12,671 nucleotides of DNA from Acidobacteriaceae bacterium (lineage in GTDB: Bacteria; Acidobacteriota; Terriglobia; Terriglobales; SbA1). Location of the stretch: the NCBI GenBank assembly GCA_003136335.1, contig PLEA01000182.1, positions 1 to 12,671 on the forward strand, in the 5' to 3' direction. A model generated the notes under the pieces. That model made no database searches and was not told the DNA's origin. It saw only the letters and a program-made list of their open reading frames with translations. The translations under genes were made by a program, and so were the position numbers. Positions 4,449 to 10,600 of this stretch are shown one piece after another (within the stretch, counting starts at the first letter, position 1; each line of letters begins with the position of its first letter).

Positions 4449-7160
4449 ATGGTTTCTGATTCGATCCTACTGAAGCATATTGCACGGCAGCCCAAGCGGG
4501 CGGCGGGATTCAAGCAACTGGTGCGCGAGCTGGGGTTGCGTGGGGACGAACGCCGCGAACTCGATGAGCACTTGCAGAAATTGGTGGCCAGCGGAGCGCT
4601 GATTCGGGGCGACTCGGACCGTTACGCGCTGCCGCAGGCCGCTGCTGATAAAAATCTGGTCGCGGGACGGCTGACCATGCACCGTGACGGATTCGGGTTT
4701 GTCATTCCAGACGCCAAGTCGCTGAGCCCGGCCCTCAAGGCGCGACTGACGGGCGACATTTTCATCGCTCCGCATCTCATTGGCAACGCGATGCACGGCG
4801 ATCTCGTGCTGGTCGACGTGAGCAACGTGCGTCCCGATGGGCGGGCGGAAGGACGGATTGTGCGGCCGGTGATGCGCGCGCATCTGACGGTGGTCGGCAT
4901 CTTTCATTACGGAAGCCGCGGCGGCTACGTAAAAGCCATCGACAGCAAGATTACGCAGGAAATCGCGATTCCGGCGGGGATGGAGGCGCCGGGCAATCCG
5001 CAGTCCTCGACGGCTCCGACGGAGGCGCCTCGTCCCCACAACCGAGGGCAAGATGCCCCTTCGACAAGCTCAGGGCAGGCTCTCGGCACGGCCGGCGGGA
5101 CGCCGGCGCTACGGACAGGCAAGACGATCGTGGATCGGGTACTGGGCGACGAAGTCGCGCGGCGGACGGAGTGGGACGATCTGGAAGGCGTCGTGGTTGA
5201 CGTTGAGATCACTGATTGGCCTTCGCCAACGCAGAATCCGCGGGGGCGTGTGATCGAGATTCTGGGGCGCGAGGACGATTTCGGCGTCGATGTTGAGATC
5301 ACGATTCGCAAGTTTCATCTGCCGCATCACTTTCCGGCGGCAGCGCTCGCGGAGGCACAGGATACAGCGGCGACCATTCCGGCGCATGAACTGCAAAGGC
5401 GGCACGATTTTCGGGGACTGCCGATTGTGACGATCGATGGGGAGACGGCACGCGACTTCGACGACGCGGTGTGCGTGCACATGCTTGCGAATGGCAATTT
5501 CGAATTGCAGGTGCATATTGCCGACGTGGCGCAGTATGTGACGCCGGGGTCGGCGCTCGACCAAGAAGCGCGGCTGCGCGGCACCAGCGTTTATTTTCCC
5601 GATCGTGCGGTGCCCATGCTGCCGCTGGAGCTTTCGACGGATATTTGCAGCTTGCGGCCGCAGGTGGAACGGCTGGTGCTGTCGTGCGTGATGGAGATGG
5701 ATCATCGCGGCGAGATCGTGAGCTACGCGTTGAGCGAGGGCGTGATCCGGTCGGCGGAGCGCATGACCTACACCGCGGTGAATGCGGTGCTGGAAGGCGA
5801 TGCCGCGGCTCGGGAGCGTTATGGTCCGCTGGTGGCGACGTTTGAGCTGATGCGCGAGCTGGCGCTGATTTTGAACCGCAAACGGCAGCGGCGTGGGTCG
5901 ATTGACTTCGACCTGCCGGAGCCGGTGATCGAATTCGACGAGTTCGGAATGATGAAGAGCATCGGGCGCTCGGAGCGCAACATCGCGCACCGGCTGATCG
6001 AAGAGTTCATGCTCTCGGCGAATGAGTGCGTGGCGCAACATCTGGAATCGCGGCGCATTGCGTCGCTGTATCGCGTACACGAGAAGCCAGACGCGAAGCG
6101 GGTTTACGACTTTGAAGTGATTGCGGCTACGTTCGGGTATTCGCTAGGCGTGGGCCCGTTGCCGATTCATCGGTTGCAGATGAAGACGGATCGGCGCGCA
6201 GCTTATGGTACGGGGAAACGCGTACACGAGATCGAGGTGCCGAAGGAAGTGCACATCACGCCGCGGATGTATCAGAAGCTGACGCAGAAGATTGCGGGCA
6301 AGCCGGAGGAGCGCATCCTGAGCTACCTGATGCTGCGCTCGCTGAAGCAAGCGCGCTATTCGGAGCAGAACCTGGGGCACTTCGCGCTGGCGGCGACGAG
6401 CTACACGCATTTCACGTCGCCAATCCGGCGATATCCGGATTTGATCGTGCATCGAATTCTGAAGGACGTGCTGCGGGACAGTAGCGCCGGCGTCCCGCCG
6501 GCTGTCGCGGGGGCGTCTCGCCCGCGCGAGTCGGCAGGCGGCGCGCGCGGCGGCGCGGACGACGGAGACTTCAACTCCTTACTTGGCAAGTCTGCTCGGA
6601 AAGAGGGTACAGCTGAAATCCCGCGGGCTTTCAGCCCGGGATCGGGCCGGCGAGACGCCGGCGCTACGGATGACGCGCCGTCCCCGTGGTCGAAGCGGCG
6701 GGATCATGCGGCTCACCGGGAAGCGCTCGAACCTTTGGGCGGGCCGATCGTGCTGGAAGAGTTGCACGACATTGCGGAGGAGTCGAGTCAGTCCGAGCGG
6801 CGGGCCGACGATGCGGAGCGCGACCTGATGGCGTGGAAGAAAGTGAAGTTCATGCAGGATCGCGTGGGTGAAGATTTCGATGGGCTCATCACCGGCGTCA
6901 CCAAGTTCGGGTTCTTCGTGGAGCTTAGCGATTTGTTCGTGGAGGGCCTGGTGCCGCTGAATACTTTGACCGATGACCGGTATACCTTTCACGAGAACAC
7001 GCGCGAGATCATAGGGGAGCGGTCGCGCAAGACATTTCACCTGGGGCAGAAGATTCGCGTGCTGGTGGACCGGATCGATCCGGTTGAGAAGAAGATTCAG
7101 TTTGCAGTTTTCGAAGAGGAGCCGGTTCGGGCGGCGGGAAAGCGGCGGAAACGGAGATAG
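4449..7160 (+). CDS. rnr: Ribonuclease R with two in-frame repeat-derived insertions
   Basis: Processive 3'-5' exoribonuclease of the RNB (RNase II/R) superfamily for structured RNA turnover and rRNA quality control. From ATG 4449 it has 903 residues. Order: winged-helix N-terminus (1-60, KHIARQPKRAAGFKQLVRELGL), cold-shock domain 1 (65-125, GRLTMHRDGFGFVIPD), cold-shock domain 2 (~140-290), RNB catalytic domain, S1 domain (~808-885, FDGLITGVTKFGFFVELSDLFVEGLV), short basic tail. The catalytic DGETARDFDDA is intact, with D330, D336, D338 and D339 matching E. coli D272/D278/D280/D281; SPIRRYPDL begins at S657. Two stretches absent from typical RNase R are repeat-derived: ~184-224 inside CSD2 and ~677-758 after HRILKDVL near the end of RNB. 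Both fall in likely surface loops and all motifs survive, so the enzyme is probably active. A TTG at 4428 is in frame, but ATG 4449 better matches the family start. No clear Shine-Dalgarno. Transcribed alone, convergent with glmM. Confidence 0.95.
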   Translation: MVSDSILLKHIARQPKRAAGFKQLVRELGLRGDERRELDEHLQKLVASGALIRGDSDRYALPQAAADKNLVAGRLTMHRDGFGFVIPDAKSLSPALKARLTGDIFIAPHLIGNAMHGDLVLVDVSNVRPDGRAEGRIVRPVMRAHLTVVGIFHYGSRGGYVKAIDSKITQEIAIPAGMEAPGNPQSSTAPTEAPRPHNRGQDAPSTSSGQALGTAGGTPALRTGKTIVDRVLGDEVARRTEWDDLEGVVVDVEITDWPSPTQNPRGRVIEILGREDDFGVDVEITIRKFHLPHHFPAAALAEAQDTAATIPAHELQRRHDFRGLPIVTIDGETARDFDDAVCVHMLANGNFELQVHIADVAQYVTPGSALDQEARLRGTSVYFPDRAVPMLPLELSTDICSLRPQVERLVLSCVMEMDHRGEIVSYALSEGVIRSAERMTYTAVNAVLEGDAAARERYGPLVATFELMRELALILNRKRQRRGSIDFDLPEPVIEFDEFGMMKSIGRSERNIAHRLIEEFMLSANECVAQHLESRRIASLYRVHEKPDAKRVYDFEVIAATFGYSLGVGPLPIHRLQMKTDRRAAYGTGKRVHEIEVPKEVHITPRMYQKLTQKIAGKPEERILSYLMLRSLKQARYSEQNLGHFALAATSYTHFTSPIRRYPDLIVHRILKDVLRDSSAGVPPAVAGASRPRESAGGARGGADDGDFNSLLGKSARKEGTAEIPRAFSPGSGRRDAGATDDAPSPWSKRRDHAAHREALEPLGGPIVLEELHDIAEESSQSERRADDAERDLMAWKKVKFMQDRVGEDFDGLITGVTKFGFFVELSDLFVEGLVPLNTLTDDRYTFHENTREIIGERSRKTFHLGQKIRVLVDRIDPVEKKIQFAVFEEEPVRAAGKRRKRR
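5046..5058. repeat. Small hairpin GGGCA-AGA-TGCCC inside rnr
   Basis: Perfect 5-bp stem with 3-nt loop AGA within the first rnr insertion. It is immediately followed by the PSTSSGQA-coding repeat and then by the GCCGGCG palindrome, so the insertion is a mosaic of several repeat units. Confidence 0.45.
5059..5081 (+). repeat. Dispersed repeat encoding PSTSSGQA inside rnr
   Basis: Starts CTTCGACAAGCTCAGGGCAG and is translated as part of APSTSSGQAL. I recognise this DNA and peptide as recurring in many GC-rich bacterial genomes, both between and inside genes; that is memory, not a search. Only one copy is in this window. Confidence 0.5.
5091..5116 (+). repeat. Family B palindromic element, copy 1 (in rnr)
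   Basis: Stem GCCGGCG, loop GGA, stem CGCCGGC, followed by GCTACGGA. Here it is translated as AGGTPALR. Its first 22 bases are identical to the reverse complement of copy 2 (6481-6502), and 24 of 25 bases match copy 3 (6646-6670). Confidence 0.85.
6481..6526 (-). repeat. Family B palindromic element, copy 2, plus adjoining hairpin (in rnr)
   Basis: Inverted relative to copies 1 and 3: GTAGC, then stem GCCGGCG, loop TCC, stem CGCCGGC (6486-6502). Three bases later a related hairpin follows: CGCGGGGGCG, loop TCT, CGCCCGCG (6506-6526), with one bulged G. Read through as SSAGVPPAVAGASRPRES. The paired-hairpin layout recalls bacterial REP/BIME elements. Confidence 0.85.
6624..6638. repeat. Hairpin CGGGCT-TTC-AGCCCG inside rnr
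   Basis: Perfect 6-bp stem with a 3-nt loop, preceded by GCTGAAATCC. Its arm-and-loop pattern (GGGCTTTCAGCCC) resembles the family A repeats at 1611-1643 (GGGCTTCAGCCC) and 8780-8804, so it may be an intragenic family A relative. It lies 8 bp before family B copy 3. Confidence 0.55.
6646..6670 (+). repeat. Family B palindromic element, copy 3 (in rnr)
   Basis: Stem GCCGGCG, loop AGA, stem CGCCGGC, followed by GCTACGGA. Same orientation as copy 1 but shifted in reading frame, so it encodes GRRDAGATD instead of AGGTPALR. It differs from copy 1 at one loop base. Confidence 0.85.
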
Positions 7161-7297
7161 TGGCGGAATGAGTGCGTGAGAAAAGGGTGCCATCCCTGCG
7201 GGACTCGTTAAGTTTTTCCACCTCTACTCGGCACTCCCGTACGGGGCTTTCACATGCCGCCGCTTGGCGACTGGAGCCGCAACGCAATTCAGCGCTT

Positions 7298-8671
7298 CTA
7301 CACTCCCAAAGCTTTCTGAATCTCGGCTGCAATTCCGGCGGTCAGGGAGCGCATTTTCTCTTCTGATTCCGCTTCCACCATGACCCGCGCCAGCGCCTCG
7401 GTACCGGAGTAGCGGACGACTACGCGACCGTTGCCGTTGAGTGCGCGTTCGGCCGCATCAATGGCCGACTGCACCGCGGGGATCTGGGCGAATGGAATTT
7501 TCTCGCGCACGCGCACATTCTGAATTTTCTGGGGAAAGACTTTCAGATCGCCGACCAATTCCGCTAACGGCTTGCCGGAGCGCACGACAATGTCCATCAG
7601 GCGCAGCGCGGTGAACAGGCCGTCGCCGGTGGTGGCGTCGCCATCGCGGAAAATAATGTGGCCGGACTGCTCTCCACCGAGAGTGGCGCCGGTCTTCAGC
7701 ATTTCCTCCAGCACATATTTGTCGCCGACGTTTGCCCGCAGCATGCAGATGCCGGACTTCTTCAGCGCGATTTCCAGGCCCATGTTCGACATGGTGGTGG
7801 AGACTACCGTATCGGCTTTCAATTTTTCTTGCGCTTGCAGATCGCGAGCCGCGGCCAGCAGGACGCCGTCGCCATTGACCACGCGGCCGCCGGCATCGCA
7901 GAACAGAGCGCGATCGGCGTCGCCGTCGAAGGTCACTCCGAGATCAAAGCCTCCGGATTCCGCCACTACTTTTCCCAGAGTCTCCGGATGCAAAGCGCCG
8001 CAGCCTTCGTTAATATTCTTGCCGTCGGGCGAGACATGGATGAATGTCGCCTGAATTCCGAGGCTGCGAAACAGTTCCGGCGCCTCGGCTGTAGCGGCGC
8101 CGTTGGCGCAATCCACGAGGACGCGAAGCTTGCTTAAATCGGAAAACACGTCCGCGGCCAGTGCCTTGACGTAGGCATGGCGCAACTCGGCTTCGCCCGG
8201 CAGCGATGGCTTCGGAGGCTTGAGCGCAGTGTCGTCGGCGGCAGTCGCATTCTGCAGTAGAGCGAAAATTTCTTTTTCGATGGCAAGTTCGCGCGCGTCG
8301 GTTAGCTTGAAACCATCGCCGGAAAAAACTTTGATCCCGTTATCGGTCCATGGATTGTGCGAGGCAGAAATCACAACGCCTGCCGCCAGCGCTCGCGAAC
8401 GTGCGAGGTACGCCACTCCCGGAGTCGTGATCACGCCAGCGCTGTGGACGTCCACGCCGACAGCGGCCAGACCTTCGGCGAGGCGGTCCGCGATCCATCC
8501 GCTTGACTCGCGGGTATCTTGGCCAATCACGGCTTGCGGGTTCCGCATCGTGCGCATCAGATCGTGGCCCAGAGCGCGGCCGATCAGATACGTGCTTTGT
8601 TTGGTCAGCGGAAATTCTCCCGCCACGCCACGAATCCCGTCGGTCCCGAACAGCTGCCTTTGCTGGCTCAT
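7298..8671 (-). CDS. glmM: Phosphoglucosamine mutase
   Basis: Interconverts glucosamine-6-phosphate and glucosamine-1-phosphate, the step before GlmU on the route to UDP-GlcNAc and peptidoglycan. Product of 457 residues, normal for the alpha-D-phosphohexomutase family, with all four active-site loops: phosphoserine loop ISASHNP (101-107, Ser104), metal loop TFDGDADR (D249, D251, D253), sugar loop GEQSGH (333-338), phosphate loop RYSGTE (420-425). The N-terminal LFGTDGIRGVAGEFPLT separates GlmM from ManB/Pgm. ATG 8671 gives the standard short N-terminus; no Shine-Dalgarno is visible. It follows cdaA-cdaR on the same strand, the classic cdaA-cdaR-glmM order, but a 244-bp repeat-containing gap precedes it, so it may have its own promoter. 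In Firmicutes GlmM binds CdaA and lowers its activity; whether that holds here is unknown. Convergent with rnr across 137 bp. Confidence 0.97.
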   Translation of the reverse strand: MSQQRQLFGTDGIRGVAGEFPLTKQSTYLIGRALGHDLMRTMRNPQAVIGQDTRESSGWIADRLAEGLAAVGVDVHSAGVITTPGVAYLARSRALAAGVVISASHNPWTDNGIKVFSGDGFKLTDARELAIEKEIFALLQNATAADDTALKPPKPSLPGEAELRHAYVKALAADVFSDLSKLRVLVDCANGAATAEAPELFRSLGIQATFIHVSPDGKNINEGCGALHPETLGKVVAESGGFDLGVTFDGDADRALFCDAGGRVVNGDGVLLAAARDLQAQEKLKADTVVSTTMSNMGLEIALKKSGICMLRANVGDKYVLEEMLKTGATLGGEQSGHIIFRDGDATTGDGLFTALRLMDIVVRSGKPLAELVGDLKVFPQKIQNVRVREKIPFAQIPAVQSAIDAAERALNGNGRVVVRYSGTEALARVMVEAESEEKMRSLTAGIAAEIQKALGV

Positions 8672-8779
8672 AAGAAAGTTCAGGAGAATCCACGAAAGAT
8701 GAGGACTAGTGATGATAAATGAGGACGCGTCAAAGACACGATTCAGAAGTCACAAATGCCGCTCATGGAAAGAGTAAGT

Positions 8780-8804
8780 TCCCTCAGGGGCTAAAGCTCG
8801 CATC
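8780..8804 (-). repeat. Interspersed repeat, family A, copy 2
   Basis: On the minus strand it reads GATGCGAGCTTTAGCCCC then TGAGGGA, closely matching 1614-1637 on the plus strand (GATGCGGGCTTCAGCCCC then TGAGAG). It lies in the 244-bp cdaR-glmM gap. Confidence 0.6.
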
Positions 8805-8820
8805 TTTAATGGGCCAGTTG

Positions 8821-8880
8821 CGGCACGGCTGAAGCCGTGACCTTCCCAAAGCACGTATGGCTGGAAGCCGTGCCCTTTCC
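8821..8880. repeat. Tandem pair of CACGGC/GCCGTG hairpins
   Basis: Unit 1: CACGGC, loop TGAA, GCCGTG (8824-8839), then ACCTTCCCAAA. Unit 2: GCACG (8851-8855) pairs with CGTGC (8869-8873) around GGCT-GGA-AGCC, then CCTTTCCAAAA. Each unit ends in the same CCTTYCCAAA tail, so this is a degenerate tandem duplication. It occupies the cdaR-glmM gap and would be transcribed as the leader of glmM or as the tail of cdaR. Confidence 0.6.
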
Positions 8881-8915
8881 AAAAAGCGGTATGAGAACAC
8901 TTCGAACCGAGATCT

Positions 8916-9593
8916 TTAGTGCGACGAGGCGCTTCCCACCTTCTGCACCAGCACAGTTACACGAATCGAAGCTGACTGCACCACTTGCACCAGCGGGTCT
9001 GGCACATACACATTGGTATTGAAGACCGCGCTGCCGCGTGTCCCCGTCGCATCGATGGGATCCGTCGTCGCCGCATCGATCTTCTCCACATGGAGCCTGG
9101 GGCCGGTAATGGTAACGCGGGGCGGATCGGCATCGACTTTGACAATTTGCTCCCCATCGGCAAAGTTCCCCGTCACCCGCGGATGAATCTCGACATCGCG
9201 AGTGAGCCGCGTATCAAAGATGAGGCGCAACTGGCTGGGTAGGACCTGCTGCACGGTGACGTCGCGGGGATGACGGACCTGCAACGAAGTCAGTTCAAAG
9301 GTGCGTTCGCCGGGTTTGGCGCCTGCCAGTTCGATTTCCGCGTGGATTTCATTGGCCTGCAATTGCCGGATAACCCGCTCCGGACCGCGTACTCGGATCT
9401 GCGCCTCGGGAATAAGTTCGGAACTGATCTCGAGCTGCGGTGGAACGTGCTCAAAGACGATGGGGGCGCGCACAGCCACTTCCGCGGGCTGCTCGTCGGG
9501 TGAAATCAGAAACCACAGACCCGCGGCCAGCAACAACGACAAGAATTTCAACCCGAAGTTGTGGAACACGTAACGCTGGAAAACTCCAGTCAT
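8916..9593 (-). CDS. cdaR: YbbR-domain protein, CdaA partner
   Basis: Single-pass membrane protein of 225 residues. The transmembrane segment is about 12-31 (FGLKFLSLLLAAGLWFLIS); the rest is extracytoplasmic. Two YbbR-like beta modules can be traced, about 37-127 (VFEHVPPQLEI... IRVRGPERVIRQL... VTVQQVLPSQLRLIFD) and 130-218 (RDVEIHPRVTG... DADPPRVTITGPRLHVEKIDAATTDPIDATG... IRVTVLVQ). Firmicute CdaR usually has three or four modules, so this is a short version. CdaR binds CdaA and modulates c-di-AMP synthesis, possibly sensing the wall or envelope. ATG 9593 overlaps the cdaA stop in an ATGA tetranucleotide, indicating translational coupling. Confidence 0.9.
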   Translation of the reverse strand: MTGVFQRYVFHNFGLKFLSLLLAAGLWFLISPDEQPAEVAVRAPIVFEHVPPQLEISSELIPEAQIRVRGPERVIRQLQANEIHAEIELAGAKPGERTFELTSLQVRHPRDVTVQQVLPSQLRLIFDTRLTRDVEIHPRVTGNFADGEQIVKVDADPPRVTITGPRLHVEKIDAATTDPIDATGTRGSAVFNTNVYVPDPLVQVVQSASIRVTVLVQKVGSASSH

Positions 9594-10477
9594 GGCTGAG
9601 GCTCCGATTCCACGCCGGATTCGGATTTCCGCTGCGGCGCCGGTTCCCGCAGAGGTGAGTCCAAAAGCGGGTCGGACTCATCGTCCCCGTGCGCAATCGC
9701 GGTCGGCAGTGTGACGGGAGCCATGAAGCGCCGCAGTTCGCTGCCCAGACGCTCGCGCAGTTGCTCCACCGTCAAGTCGCGCTCGATCTTGCCGCCGATA
9801 GCGAGGCTGATCGCTCCGGTTTCTTCGGAACAAATGACGGCAATGGCATCCGTTTCTTCGGTGATGCCGATGCCGGCACGATGCCGCGTGCCAAGTTGCG
9901 TGGAGAGCAGAGGATTCATGGAAAGCGGAAGAAAACAGGCGGCGGCGGCGATGCGGTCTTTCTGTACGATCACAGCGCCATCGTGCAGGGGAGCGCTGGG
10001 ACGAAAAATGGTGGCCAGCAGATCGTAGGAGAGGCGGGCGTCGAGCGGTACACCGCTTTCGATGTGGGTGCGCAAACCAATTTCGCGCTCGATCACGATC
10101 AGAGCGCCCGTCTGATGCTGGGAAAAAAGATTCGCGGCCAACACAATGTCGTCGTAGGAATCGCTCTCCGCGGAAGAGCCGCCGAGAAAAGTCAAGCGCC
10201 GTCCCAAGTCGGCGAGCACATGGCGGATCTCCGACTGAAAGACCACGATCAGCGCAAACACCAGGTAGGGAAGCACGTGGCCTACCACCCAGTTCAGCGT
10301 GGTAAGTTCGCCGATGCGCGCCAGGTAGAAAATTACCGAGACCACCGCCAAACCCACCAGCATAGGGGCGGCGCGCGTGCCGCGGATCATCACCAGTACC
10401 TGGTAGATGATCAAGGCCACGAGGAGAATATCGAGGGCCACCCATGCGCCTTGCGTCCATGAAGTGATGATTGGCAT
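9590..10477 (-). CDS. cdaA: Membrane diadenylate cyclase
   Basis: Condenses two ATP into cyclic di-AMP. From the GTG the product has 296 residues. Three N-terminal transmembrane helices (about 14-32, 38-55, 64-82) precede the cytoplasmic DAC domain (about 100-255). Catalytic motifs are intact: DGA (167-169, in LHDGAVIV) and RHR (199-201, in GTRHRAGIGI), where metal and ATP bind. The C-terminal 40 residues are a Pro/Glu/Ser-rich tail absent from typical CdaA (~270 residues). Two starts are possible: GTG 10480, eight nt after AGGAG (10493-10489), or the next codon ATG 10477 at 11 nt; the product differs by one residue. Cotranscribed with cdaR (4-bp overlap). xseA ends 120 bp upstream on the same strand. 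No known c-di-AMP phosphodiesterase or riboswitch is in the window. Confidence 0.96.
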   Translation of the reverse strand: MPIITSWTQGAWVALDILLVALIIYQVLVMIRGTRAAPMLVGLAVVSVIFYLARIGELTTLNWVVGHVLPYLVFALIVVFQSEIRHVLADLGRRLTFLGGSSAESDSYDDIVLAANLFSQHQTGALIVIEREIGLRTHIESGVPLDARLSYDLLATIFRPSAPLHDGAVIVQKDRIAAAACFLPLSMNPLLSTQLGTRHRAGIGITEETDAIAVICSEETGAISLAIGGKIERDLTVEQLRERLGSELRRFMAPVTLPTAIAHGDDESDPLLDSPLREPAPQRKSESGVESEPQP

Positions 10478-10600
10478 CACTCGAATCGCTCCTGATGGAA
10501 GTCTGATCCCGAGAACCCATTGTAAAGCAGCGGATTTCCGCGCTTCGCAGTCTTACGAACTTTTACAAAGGCGCCGTACCAACGCAGTTCTGCTGGAGGT

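Noticed and set aside
5109..6080. Long minus-strand open frame opposite rnr
   Set aside because: Antisense shadow of a GC-rich gene; the product is Arg/His-rich with no recognisable motif, and rnr on the plus strand is unmistakable.
5046..6670. Repeats in rnr as a CRISPR array or tandem protein repeats
   Set aside because: Copies are irregularly spaced (about 1.4 kb, then 140 bp), in both orientations, and encode different peptides; no regular spacers or cas genes.
7161..7297. Possible terminator between rnr and glmM, including palindrome CCCGTACGGG at 7236-7245
   Set aside because: The palindrome is short, has no loop and is not followed by a T-run; nothing else in the 137-bp gap is convincing.
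9678..10520. Long minus-strand open frame of about 280 codons overlapping cdaA
   Set aside because: It is the alternative frame of cdaA; its Arg/His/Ser-rich product shows no family features, while cdaA has intact DGA and RHR motifs.
4292..10584. 12-bp match GCCGTACCAACG at 4292-4303 and 10573-10584
   Set aside because: A 12-bp identity between two places in 12.7 kb is expected by chance several times, and the flanks do not align.
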